Shown here: piece by piece, positions 37,201 through 44,890 of the stretch
How positions within the stretch are numbered: position 1 is the first letter of the stretch
How the letters are laid out: every line of letters begins with the position of its first letter
Assembly (NCBI GenBank): GCA_016124735.1
Contig: WGMZ01000009.1
Location: 46,795-110,794, forward strand
DNA length: 64,000 bases
Source: Bacteroidota bacterium
GTDB lineage: Bacteria > Bacteroidota > Bacteroidia > UBA8524
Reading direction: 5' to 3'
Translations under genes and position numbers: made by a program
Notes under the pieces: generated by a model
The model's input: the letters and a program-made list of their open reading frames with translations, nothing else
Told to the model about the DNA's origin: nothing
Databases searched by the model: none

Positions 37201-37998
37201 GTCGTTGGTAGCGAAGGCAAATGCGATGGTTTGAAGTTCCAGACCAATTGGAATTCCACTGGTTTCGTTATGAATGTTTCCTTTGTCATTGTAAACAAAG
37301 TAGAGCATTTGATCCGGCTGGTCTTCCGGCCGGTTGTGATCACGTGGACGGGTAGGATCCAATACAGGATAGTCCCCTGCATTGACATCGTAATTACCAC
37401 TTCCTACATTATCAAAGAACGGAGCCATTTCAAAGCCCTCACCATTCATCGGGTGATTTCCGGCAGCAGGCCAACTGATAATATCATCAGAGGCCGTTGA
37501 AGGATCATCATAAGCGTCCTGAATCTCCGTCCTGCTTATCTTCCAAATTTTATCGTATGCGGTACAGCGGTTTCGATCCGTTTCAGCAGTAGAAGTATCC
37601 AAAGGACCAGGATAGTAGTCACTACCACTCTGGCGATAAGTCATGGCAGCCATTTTCAGGTTACCACCCACATCAAGTCCTCCAATCCAAATAGCACCGG
37701 CAAATAGAGAATTCTTTCGAATTGTATTTTGATCAGTCACTTTCGGAATTTCATACTTCGCTACGGAGTTCAAATCCCACCACATATCGCCACCATTCAG
37801 GATACGGGCACGCACATTGTTCACGTCTATATCCACCTGAGCGGTAGCAGGCAAACAGCCGGCTGCTTTCCTTTGCAGCATGGCACTGTTCTGTCTTCCA
37901 TTATTCGGGCCGCCAATTACTTGCTTTGCATCCACTGTATTTAAACCCAGTGTGACACAACATGCAACGGCTAAACCTTTTATCATCTTAAATTTCAT
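34225..37998 (-). CDS. Large secreted protein with N-terminal WIGG-type domain and C-terminal T9SS-like domain
   Basis: About 1257 residues from ATG 37998; a frame to 38040 exists but begins inside the receptor gene. Signal peptide MKFKMIKGLAVACCVTLGLNTVDA. The N-terminus has NVRARILNGGDMWWDL and SLFAGAIWIGGLDVGGNLKMAAMTYRQ, a recurrent pattern of large Bacteroidota secreted proteins. Asp/Asn-rich segments (for example NGDDDDEGILGYG) may bind calcium. The C-terminal about 90 residues resemble a type A sorting domain (VVPNPYYAYSSYEGS, IFTLNGSLVKQI, IASGMYLIHIDGG) but run on to GVMRQIDLDSF. Role unknown; probably surface-exposed and handled by the PorV-like protein downstream. Confidence 0.78.
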   Translation of the reverse strand: MKFKMIKGLAVACCVTLGLNTVDAKQVIGGPNNGRQNSAMLQRKAAGCLPATAQVDIDVNNVRARILNGGDMWWDLNSVAKYEIPKVTDQNTIRKNSLFAGAIWIGGLDVGGNLKMAAMTYRQSGSDYYPGPLDTSTAETDRNRCTAYDKIWKISRTEIQDAYDDPSTASDDIISWPAAGNHPMNGEGFEMAPFFDNVGSGNYDVNAGDYPVLDPTRPRDHNRPEDQPDQMLYFVYNDKGNIHNETSGIPIGLELQTIAFAFATNDEVNNMTFYKTKITNRSFDEIRNCWFGQWVDADLGNYSDDYVGCDTTRNLGYCYNGDDDDEGILGYGLNPPSVGTTFFEGPRDSAGNEIGLSRFVYYNNDFSLQGNPTNAEQYYNYLKGVWKDGSHITEGGNGYHSSGTEVNYMFPGNPTVPSEWHEKSAGNTPGDRRYLQSAGPFNLKPGAVNYVTVGVVWARTTSGGATGSLNLLKLASDKAQKLFNNKFQILDGPPAPTLQIQELDRELVITMVDSNYKIKNIESFNMIAKGAKGDLDYSFQGYKIYQLRDATVTTGELTNIERARLLFQVDVRDEYGRVINQVLDPDLGVNIPTIMVNGGNQGIKHSFKVTEDLFATGATEIVNFQSYYYVVVAYAVCKNDPSEPVQYLEGRLNVNTYKAIPHKNEPRNGGTKLNAGYADGPQIVRESGTGNGGVFLNISEKSVEELLRAPYFSSKPKYLGAGGPVNIKVVDPIKVPNANFELVIEDLDTNYQAGSRRDSLHDATTTWYLVNIDDQDTVYSDTSIHLPDEQVIAKWGMSVTVGQAVAPGWPTNQLDDANGYIGYDVVWEDDARQWLTGLKDNDNSVMWMNWIRSGNRGRTDNFTDMNYTQDFAIGGEAMDPFERYEKIFNGTVAPYALAARAPYVNPAKATFGPAYSGSVVGLDNTLGDLHSVDLVITPDKSKWTRCVVVEMSEDPGLSIGNADKHTPRKSTSLDINFKEMTGSGETGRSWFPGYAIDLETGQRLNIMFGEDSYLSGANGDDMMWNPTSTIGTATVPVIGGKHFIYIMGSHNWKGYTGPIYDEGSDYLTKLNSGSNSEMRKVYSQCLWVMPAMLESNFDMNDGVPPNEVTIKLRVKRTYGTSLNSSSGQYEMPRYTFNTSDIAPLVNTEVGKNAMDLINVVPNPYYAYSSYEGSQLDNRIKIINLPHKCTINIFTLNGSLVKQIKKDDDDTYVDWNLKNHANVPIASGMYLIHIDGGALGEKVIKWFGVMRQIDLDSF

Positions 37999-38020
37999 CG
38001 TTTTCCAATTACAGAGTTTT

Positions 38021-41000
38021 CTAGAAAGAAAGTTTAACATTCAATTGTATTCTCCTTGGTAACCCGTAATAACCAGGATTTTGAAGCGCAGTATTATACA
38101 AATTCACAAAAGCCTGTGAAGAAACAGCTGCATTGATGGCCTGTTGACCATGCGCAGAGTTCAGGTAACCATCCGTACTTGGCGAGCCGGTATAGGGGTG
38201 AACGGCACGAATGTTCTGGAGATTAAGGAAGTTCTGAACCCAGAGGGTGAATTGCAACTGTCCGTGCTTGGTAACTCCATCTTTGTTTTTACCAAGTTTC
38301 ACAGCGTAGAATTTGTTTACTTGTATATCGTTTTGCAACTGCCATGGCAATCTGGAACCAAAAGGAGTACCTTTAATAGGACTTCTCAATACGATACCGC
38401 TTTGTGCACGTGGCGTAGCAATTGTGTTCGCAGTATAAGGAATACCTGAAAATGCGTTCAGGATCAGACCAACACCCGAGTTGGCAAGGATTTGTTTTCC
38501 TTTAACAACAGGACCATTGTATCTCTTACCATTGGAATAGCTATAGAACAAGTTCACTTTGATGTTGTGACGGATGTCAATGTTCAGCGGGAACAAGTTT
38601 CTCAAGTTTGGCTGACCTGCAGAAATCAGGGTTTGTTGAGAGTTTGTACCGGAACCTGTACCATCTGCATACTGAAGTGTATAGTTCGCATCAATGTTCA
38701 AGTTACCTGCATCACGCAATTCATATTCAACGCGGAAACCTTTGATGGTTGAAAAGTCAATGTTTCCATAAGAAATATAGGTAACAGGGTATGCGTAGTT
38801 AAAGCGATACTGTTGAACCAGGTTACGCTGCTCGCGGTAGTTGGCAATCAAACTCAAGCCTGAGTTATCAGTCAACTTTTGTTTGAAACCAATCTCGTAG
38901 TCAGTAGTCAATTGAGGTTTCAATGCCGGGTTGTTCACAACATTGGTTGGATTATATTTCAAGTAGTAATACGCATTAATCGGAGTAAAACTGGCTCCAA
39001 GATCCGGACGTTGAGCAATCACGTCGTAGTTCGCGAAGAAACGTGCCTCAGATGAAATAGGGAAGTCAAACCAAACACGTGGCAAAGCATAAACCTGTGG
39101 TTTATAGTTCGTAAATGAAGCGGCTGTAACTGTTTGATTATTCGGATCAACCAGGTATGGCTGAATGGTACCTGAAGATGTTTGGCTGGCAATATTTGCC
39201 GCATCCTGAATTTGGATACCGTCTTTATTGAACCAGTGATTTCCTTCACGGTAACCCAAAATGCTGGTTGGATTTTTTGTATTGTTTACATACACATAGT
39301 AATCGCTTCCAACTCCAGACGGATGGGTAACCGGCGTACCGTTTAACTCTTTTACTTCTCCCGCTGTTTTAATTGGATACAGAGAGTAAGGATCTTTCAA
39401 TACTGGCTGGTTTGCATCGTAACGTTCAACACGAACACCCACCCGGAAGATCAAATCCTTGAAGGCAAATTTATCCTGAATAAAACCGGCAGTATAGATA
39501 GGCATGAATGCGCCAACCGAACGGTTCAATGCATCATCGGTAAATGCTTCAATCTTTTTCTTGCCTCTGGTCACGTTGCCGAGGTAATCGTATCCATAGT
39601 AGCTAACAACAGAGTTACCATTGTTCAACAACTCATCTGCACTAAAGAATTTCAATTTGAGATCGGTCGGATCATAGGAGTTCACATCAATTACCGTGTT
39701 CTCGTTCACCAGGTTTCCGTAGCTGTCAACCTTTCCATGTTCAATCAGATACTGACGGAAGTTCTTGTCAAAAGTTGACTGGGTTGCCGGATCTACTTTG
39801 GCATTGAAGTTTACGGTATTGGTGAATACCCCATTTTGATCATATTGCAACAAAGGATTAGACTGGTCGAGCTTCATACCATTACCCAAACGGGCACTGT
39901 ATTGCCAGGCAAGTTGCCAAAGAGAACCAGCACCAACGCTGTAACCTCTATAAATACGTTGTTCATAATAAATACCAAATTTCAGGTCATGACCCAAAAT
40001 TGAAGCCTCGCCAATCGCATTCAATGAATACTGTGATTGTTGACTTTTAGTATATCCGGAAATAACCGTTCCTGCGTTTACCCACATATTGGAATAAATA
40101 GCCACCGGACTTTGTCCATTAACCAAACCGGCAGCACTACCTCTTACCTGAGAAAAAGACTGAACATTTCCTCCTACATAATCGTAGTAATTGCTGGTAT
40201 AGTTTGACAAAATTGGGTTCTTGGTTGGTGTACGGTCGAAAGTATAGAGTGTATCTGTAATACCTACTTGCTTGTAGTAATTCTTCAACCAAACGGTATC
40301 GCCATCAACAACGTACATGTCTCCACCCTGGGCATTTGGTCCATCTCCGGTTCCACTTAACTGGTACTCGGGACGTGAATAGGTCTTGTACTTTCCGTAA
40401 TATCCATAATCCCAAATATTATTTTGATGTACTGCATCCTGACTGGTCGTCCAGGTAGATTGATACTGGAGAGAAATCGTATAGAATGCTTTATCAATAA
40501 TTCTCTTTTTCGTCTGCTTCTTGGTTGGATCAGCGGGCGAAATCAGTTTTTGTGTCAGAATCAAATAGGATAAGAATCCATTCTGAATGTACTGCTGATT
40601 ATTATTGCTGTTGAACAAAGAGTTCTGGAAGTTATAGTTTCTTTGATTGACGTAGTTATAAGTACCTCCAAACAATATATTCACACGATCATTCGGCGCG
40701 TATGTCATATTGAAAACTGCATTCACCCGATACTGTGGGGTATTTTGCTTGGCCTGAACTTTTTGCAACTGATCTTGCGTAACGAAAGAGGCGGTTGGAA
40801 CGAATCCTGATCCGACAGGCGACGGACGCAATGGCGTTTCTTCAATAGCCTTCAGGTCATTCGGTTTCATGGTCCACACACCAATTGCCGATGGGGAATA
40901 ATCCGCATGGTACTGGAAGTTTCCGGAGAATAAATAACCCAAAACAGCTCTTTCATTTTGCTTTCCTTTATTCTTTATATACAAAGGTCCCGTCAGCATC

Positions 41001-41755
41001 GTTTCAAACTGATTGTAATGGTATTTATTAAATAAGCTGGAAGTGATGCCTTCAAAAACGCCATTAAACTTGCTTGATGGTGCAGGAGTTGAGATGGAAA
41101 TCGCTCCTCCGGTAAAGTCACCATATTCTGCGGGAATACCGCCAGTGATTACGTTGGTTTGTCCGATACCATTCTGAGGTAGCGTTACACTACCGATTAC
41201 CCGTACACCATTAATATAATAAGCTGTACCTGATGGGCGAGAACCCCTGAAACTCGGAGTACCTCCATCCAAACTGAATACCCCGGAACCCATGTTTGCA
41301 ATGGTGTTCGCATTCCGGCTTGGTACCTTTTTAATTTGATCCCCATCGAGGGTTTTTCCATTGTCATCCGCGCGGATGATAGGATTTTTGTACACCTTCT
41401 TTACAACCTCCTGGATTTCGGTTACAGCCTCATCCATTTCAATGTCGAGGAAAGTAATTTGATCCGGTTTTACAAGAACGTCATCAAATTCTACCGGATT
41501 GTATCCGACATAACTTACTTTGATGGTGTACTTACCTGGAGTTAAGGCGGTGATGGAATATTTTCCATCTAAATCCGACACCGTTCCCCCGGCATTATAC
41601 CCTTGTAGAAAAGCAGCAACCTGAACGAAATCAAGCGGCTGTTTGGTCTTTGCATCCTTAATCACACCCCGTATTTCCCCCCTTTGGGCCTGCCCAAACG
41701 TCGAGGAAACGGAGAAAAGAAGAATGACTAAACACGCGTAAAGCTTCCTAATCAT
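38021..41755 (-). CDS. TonB-dependent receptor with carboxypeptidase-regulatory-like N-terminal domain
   Basis: A 1244-residue outer-membrane protein with signal peptide MIRKLYACLVILLFSVSSTFG. Residues about 25-110 form a CarboxypepD_reg-like beta-sandwich (GEIRGVIKDAKTKQPLDFV). The plug domain follows, with ANTIANMGSGVFSLDGG and the TonB receptor signatures PSFRGSRPSGTAYYINGVRV and GGIPAEYGDFTGGAISIST. The remainder is a large 22-strand barrel, and the terminal strand ends RRIQLNVKLSF. No SusD-like lipoprotein follows, so it is not a classical SusCD pair. The next genes are a large secreted protein and a PorV-like protein, with spacing of about 20 bp between each. Confidence 0.92.
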   Translation of the reverse strand: MIRKLYACLVILLFSVSSTFGQAQRGEIRGVIKDAKTKQPLDFVQVAAFLQGYNAGGTVSDLDGKYSITALTPGKYTIKVSYVGYNPVEFDDVLVKPDQITFLDIEMDEAVTEIQEVVKKVYKNPIIRADDNGKTLDGDQIKKVPSRNANTIANMGSGVFSLDGGTPSFRGSRPSGTAYYINGVRVIGSVTLPQNGIGQTNVITGGIPAEYGDFTGGAISISTPAPSSKFNGVFEGITSSLFNKYHYNQFETMLTGPLYIKNKGKQNERAVLGYLFSGNFQYHADYSPSAIGVWTMKPNDLKAIEETPLRPSPVGSGFVPTASFVTQDQLQKVQAKQNTPQYRVNAVFNMTYAPNDRVNILFGGTYNYVNQRNYNFQNSLFNSNNNQQYIQNGFLSYLILTQKLISPADPTKKQTKKRIIDKAFYTISLQYQSTWTTSQDAVHQNNIWDYGYYGKYKTYSRPEYQLSGTGDGPNAQGGDMYVVDGDTVWLKNYYKQVGITDTLYTFDRTPTKNPILSNYTSNYYDYVGGNVQSFSQVRGSAAGLVNGQSPVAIYSNMWVNAGTVISGYTKSQQSQYSLNAIGEASILGHDLKFGIYYEQRIYRGYSVGAGSLWQLAWQYSARLGNGMKLDQSNPLLQYDQNGVFTNTVNFNAKVDPATQSTFDKNFRQYLIEHGKVDSYGNLVNENTVIDVNSYDPTDLKLKFFSADELLNNGNSVVSYYGYDYLGNVTRGKKKIEAFTDDALNRSVGAFMPIYTAGFIQDKFAFKDLIFRVGVRVERYDANQPVLKDPYSLYPIKTAGEVKELNGTPVTHPSGVGSDYYVYVNNTKNPTSILGYREGNHWFNKDGIQIQDAANIASQTSSGTIQPYLVDPNNQTVTAASFTNYKPQVYALPRVWFDFPISSEARFFANYDVIAQRPDLGASFTPINAYYYLKYNPTNVVNNPALKPQLTTDYEIGFKQKLTDNSGLSLIANYREQRNLVQQYRFNYAYPVTYISYGNIDFSTIKGFRVEYELRDAGNLNIDANYTLQYADGTGSGTNSQQTLISAGQPNLRNLFPLNIDIRHNIKVNLFYSYSNGKRYNGPVVKGKQILANSGVGLILNAFSGIPYTANTIATPRAQSGIVLRSPIKGTPFGSRLPWQLQNDIQVNKFYAVKLGKNKDGVTKHGQLQFTLWVQNFLNLQNIRAVHPYTGSPSTDGYLNSAHGQQAINAAVSSQAFVNLYNTALQNPGYYGLPRRIQLNVKLSF

Positions 41756-41861
41756 ACTTGTTTTGAGTTATTTACAATTTTCGATAAGCGGCAATTAACA
41801 GGCGTCCAAGTTAAAATTTATTTAACCAATAATCCAAGCGCGGAATCGGTCAAATTTCATC

Positions 41862-42803
41862 CTAAGCTAACATGGACATAATCTTATTCAACAAGACTTC
41901 TGAAATTTTTCGGTAAGAAGCTCGGGTCCAACCACCTATGTGGGGGGTAACCACCACACGGTTTGTTTTTACCAGGCTATCAAACATCCTTTTCTCATCT
42001 TCTGTCCAATGAACAAGGGTTTCATTCTCCAACACATCAAGTCCTGCTCCCTTAATTTTTCCATTTTCCAATCCCCACAAGATGTCTTTTGTGTTCATGA
42101 TCCCACCTCTGGACAAATTCAACAGGTAAAACGGGCGTGTTACCGTTTCAATTAAGTCGCGGTTAATCAAGCCCTTATTCGATTCATCCAATGGAATATG
42201 AAAACTCAGAACATCCGCCTGATCATATACCTCCTCCAGTAACGCTGGTCTGGCAAAATGGGTTGGAACGGATGGAATAAATTTATCGAAGTAGAGTACC
42301 TGGCATCCAAAGCCACTGATTTTCTGAGCGAAAGATTGCCCGGTATTTCCAAATCCAATAATTCCCACTGTCAATTCCGTTAACTCTTCCCCTCTGTTTT
42401 CCTCTCGCAACCACTTCCCCTCCTGCACTTCCTTGTAAGAGCGACCGATGTTACGTGTAAGGTTTAACAACATGCCGAGGGCATGTTCTCCAACAGCATC
42501 ACGGTTTCCTTCCGGGGCATTCAGGCATACGATTCCCCTGGACTTGGCATATGCCTCGTCTATATTGTCCATGCCTGCGCCAGCACGGGCAATGCATTTC
42601 AGGGAAGAAGCCCTGTCAATAAGGTCACGGTCCACTCTGATTTTAGAGCGAACAATTAACATCTCATATTCAGGAATCACTTCTTTTAACTCATCGACTG
42701 AAATATCCGGTCTGTAGTCGAACGAAATGTGGGCATCCTGTAATCCATTCATGAGGACAGCATGCATATCATCCGCAATAAGAATAGGTTTCAGTAATTC
42801 CAT
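41862..42803 (-). CDS. D-isomer-specific 2-hydroxyacid dehydrogenase (SerA-like)
   Basis: About 313 residues from ATG 42803; the longer frame begins at TTG 42806. The Rossmann motif GFGNTG is at 150-155 in LTVGIIGFGNTGQSFAQKI. The catalytic Arg and His are seen in LNLSRGGIMN and VVTPHIGGWTRAS. ALGMLLNLTRNIG also fits. Length matches short 3-phosphoglycerate dehydrogenases without the ACT domain, so serine synthesis is likely but the substrate is not certain. It lies between the TonB-receptor gene and murI. Confidence 0.9.
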   Translation of the reverse strand: MELLKPILIADDMHAVLMNGLQDAHISFDYRPDISVDELKEVIPEYEMLIVRSKIRVDRDLIDRASSLKCIARAGAGMDNIDEAYAKSRGIVCLNAPEGNRDAVGEHALGMLLNLTRNIGRSYKEVQEGKWLREENRGEELTELTVGIIGFGNTGQSFAQKISGFGCQVLYFDKFIPSVPTHFARPALLEEVYDQADVLSFHIPLDESNKGLINRDLIETVTRPFYLLNLSRGGIMNTKDILWGLENGKIKGAGLDVLENETLVHWTEDEKRMFDSLVKTNRVVVTPHIGGWTRASYRKISEVLLNKIMSMLA

Positions 42804-42908
42804 CAAGTTTCAAAGAACGGCAATGCCAAAGAAATTCACCCCTGATTTTCTTCGGAATTTTACGGGTTTGAGAATAAAACGAGAGAAGGCTTTAAAAGCG
42901 TTGCATGC

Positions 42909-43715
42909 TTATGCCCAAAGATTGAGTTCCTTCAGTTTGATGGACTCCGGGAAGAATATTTTTGCTGTTTCTTCGAACGAAGCGGTGTAGTCTGAGAGAT
43001 AAAATTCGTGTTTGGGTTTTTCTCCTGAAACGTTGTTTATCCCGAATTGATGTAATTCCTCTTCGACTTTCTCTGCTACGGCATGGGCAGAGTCTATTAT
43101 TCGGACTTGGTCCCGATAATAATTTTCAATTTCCTTTTGAATCAAGGGATAATGCGTACAGGCTAAGATGAGCGTATCAATGTGCTCCAGCGTTTTCCGG
43201 GATAAATAAGAATTGATGATGGTCTGGCTTATTTTATTGTTAAAAAAGCCTTCTTCAATCATAGGTGCCAAAAGTGGCGTAGCCAGCTCACAAGTCATCA
43301 TCTCAGGATATTCCTTAACGATACGCTTGGTGTAGGCCCGGGTACTGACCGTGCGCTTTGTGCCAATGATTCCGACTTTGTGGGTATCCCGTTTATCGGA
43401 GAGGTGACTTACCACCGGATCAATTACGTTCAAGGCTGGAATTTTCTTACCACAAATTTTCTTCACCTCCTTGTACCCAACAGCAGATGCGGTATTGCAA
43501 GCCACCACAACCATTTTACATCCTTTTCCAATCAAAAAATGGGTAATGGCCTGGCTGTATGATTTAATGGCATGAGCCGATTTGTCGCCATAAGGCATAT
43601 GCGCTGTGTCCCCAAAATAGATGATCCGCTCTTCGGGCATGAGTTTAAGAATGGCATTGGCAACTGTAAGTCCACCTATACCCGAATCAAAAATTCCAAT
43701 GGGTGCTTTCGACAT
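42909..43715 (-). CDS. murI: Glutamate racemase
   Basis: A 268-residue enzyme starting at ATG 43715 (MSKAPIGIFDSGIGGLT); the extra residues of the longer frame lie in the terminator region. The two catalytic cysteines are Cys73 in VVACNTAS and Cys186 in LACTHYPL. It makes D-glutamate for peptidoglycan. It follows the ompH pair after an intrinsic terminator, in the order bamA-ompH-ompH-murI that is common in Bacteroidota. Confidence 0.97.
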   Translation of the reverse strand: MSKAPIGIFDSGIGGLTVANAILKLMPEERIIYFGDTAHMPYGDKSAHAIKSYSQAITHFLIGKGCKMVVVACNTASAVGYKEVKKICGKKIPALNVIDPVVSHLSDKRDTHKVGIIGTKRTVSTRAYTKRIVKEYPEMMTCELATPLLAPMIEEGFFNNKISQTIINSYLSRKTLEHIDTLILACTHYPLIQKEIENYYRDQVRIIDSAHAVAEKVEEELHQFGINNVSGEKPKHEFYLSDYTASFEETAKIFFPESIKLKELNLWA

Positions 43716-43719
43716 ATTC

Positions 43720-43745
43720 AAAAAAAAGCCGGCATAAACCGGCTT
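43720..43745 (-). terminator. Intrinsic terminator after the second ompH
   Basis: AAGCCGG (43726-43732) and CCGGCTT (43739-43745) pair around a 6-nt loop, and on the minus strand are followed by a T-run at 43727-43720. It closes the bamA operon and ends 5 bp before murI. Confidence 0.8.
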
Positions 43746-43770
43746 CAAAAATCTATAATATTTCCGAGAA

Positions 43771-44277
43771 TTAAAGTCCCAGTTTCTTTCTTACCAAATT
43801 GGTGATGTCGTCTGCAGGCGGAGACACCAGCAAAACTTGTTCGTTGATTACATAAGTATAGCCTTTCTCTTTGGCCACTTCATTTATTGCCGCTTTAATT
43901 TCGGCAATCAGAGGTTGCATAAGGCTCATCTCATAATCCTGTAATTCAGTTTGAGCGTCGTTTTCGAACTTTTGCATGCGAGCTGCCACATCTTCCACAC
44001 TCTTTTTTGCATAGGCAACAATAGAGGGAGGCATGGTTTTATCCGCTGCCTTTTTCTTATAGTCTGCATCTGCACGTGTGTATTCGTCCAAAAGCATTTG
44101 ATAATGTGTTCCGTATTCTCCCTGTTTGGTTTGTACTCTTTGATCTATTGAATCTCTCAAGGAGATTTCCATCACCAGAGAATCGGTATTCACGTGAGCA
44201 AATTTCTGCGCATTGGCTGCACTTGCAAAGGCCATCACGGCGAACACAAGCACGAAAGTTCTGATTATTGTTTTCAT
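43771..44277 (-). CDS. OmpH/Skp-family periplasmic chaperone (second copy)
   Basis: A 168-residue protein from ATG 44277, with signal peptide MKTIIRTFVLVFAVMAFASAANAQ. Long amphipathic helices form the Skp tentacle (residues about 45-130), and YTYVINEQVLLVSPPADDIT is the usual C-terminal strand segment. Skp-like trimers hold unfolded outer-membrane proteins before BamA inserts them. The upstream frame to 44367 runs into the first ompH gene and is not used. Confidence 0.9.
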   Translation of the reverse strand: MKTIIRTFVLVFAVMAFASAANAQKFAHVNTDSLVMEISLRDSIDQRVQTKQGEYGTHYQMLLDEYTRADADYKKKAADKTMPPSIVAYAKKSVEDVAARMQKFENDAQTELQDYEMSLMQPLIAEIKAAINEVAKEKGYTYVINEQVLLVSPPADDITNLVRKKLGL

Positions 44278-44293
44278 CGTTTGCAATATTACA

Positions 44294-44878
44294 CTATTTC
44301 GGTTGTTCATTCGGTAAATCATCGGGTGCTCCTCCACCTTGTCCATTTTGTTCCGTTCCCGGAACAACTCCTAATTCTTCCAGAACTTCTCCACTCCTGT
44401 CATATTTTTTATTTGTATACAACATGCTTACTCCTCCTGCTTTATCAAAGATGAAGTCGAGTGCATTGTCCTTAGCAACTTTCTGTATCGCGTCAAAAAT
44501 CCGATCCTGAATTGGTTGAATCAGTTCTTGTCTTTTTTTGAAAAGCTCACCATTGACACCAAATTTCTGCTGCTGGAAAGCGATAAGTTCTTTCTCCTTT
44601 TTATCAATATCGGCCTGACGTTGATTCTTTACATCATCTACCAGGAAGATCTTCTCGGCTTCTAAATCCGATTTCATCTTCTCTATCTCGGCCTTTTTAG
44701 TCTCTATTTCCTTCTGCCATTCAAACGCCATCAGGTCCAGCTGCTTTTGAGCACTATTGTATTCTGGCATTTGATTGAGAATATATTCGGAATCAACATA
44801 GGCAAAACGTTGAGCCATCCCAAAGGTTGGAATCAATAATCCAACTATTAAAAAAATGCGTAAAATGTACTTTCTCAT
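44294..44878 (-). CDS. OmpH/Skp-family periplasmic chaperone (first copy)
   Basis: A 194-residue protein with signal peptide MRKYILRIFLIVGLLIPTFGMAQ. QRFAYVDSEYILNQMPEY is the Skp N-terminal strand, followed by long charged helices (residues about 45-125) and the LDFIFDKAGGVSMLYTNKK hairpin. The tail is Gly/Pro/Glu-rich (NGQGGGAPDDLPNEQPK), not seen in the second copy. It follows bamA by 12 bp. Confidence 0.92.
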   Translation of the reverse strand: MRKYILRIFLIVGLLIPTFGMAQRFAYVDSEYILNQMPEYNSAQKQLDLMAFEWQKEIETKKAEIEKMKSDLEAEKIFLVDDVKNQRQADIDKKEKELIAFQQQKFGVNGELFKKRQELIQPIQDRIFDAIQKVAKDNALDFIFDKAGGVSMLYTNKKYDRSGEVLEELGVVPGTEQNGQGGGAPDDLPNEQPK

Positions 44879-44890
44879 CTTCTGTCAAAA

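Noticed and set aside
34225..41755. SusCD-type glycan uptake pair
   Set aside because: The receptor is SusC-like only in its domains, and no SusD lipoprotein is present.
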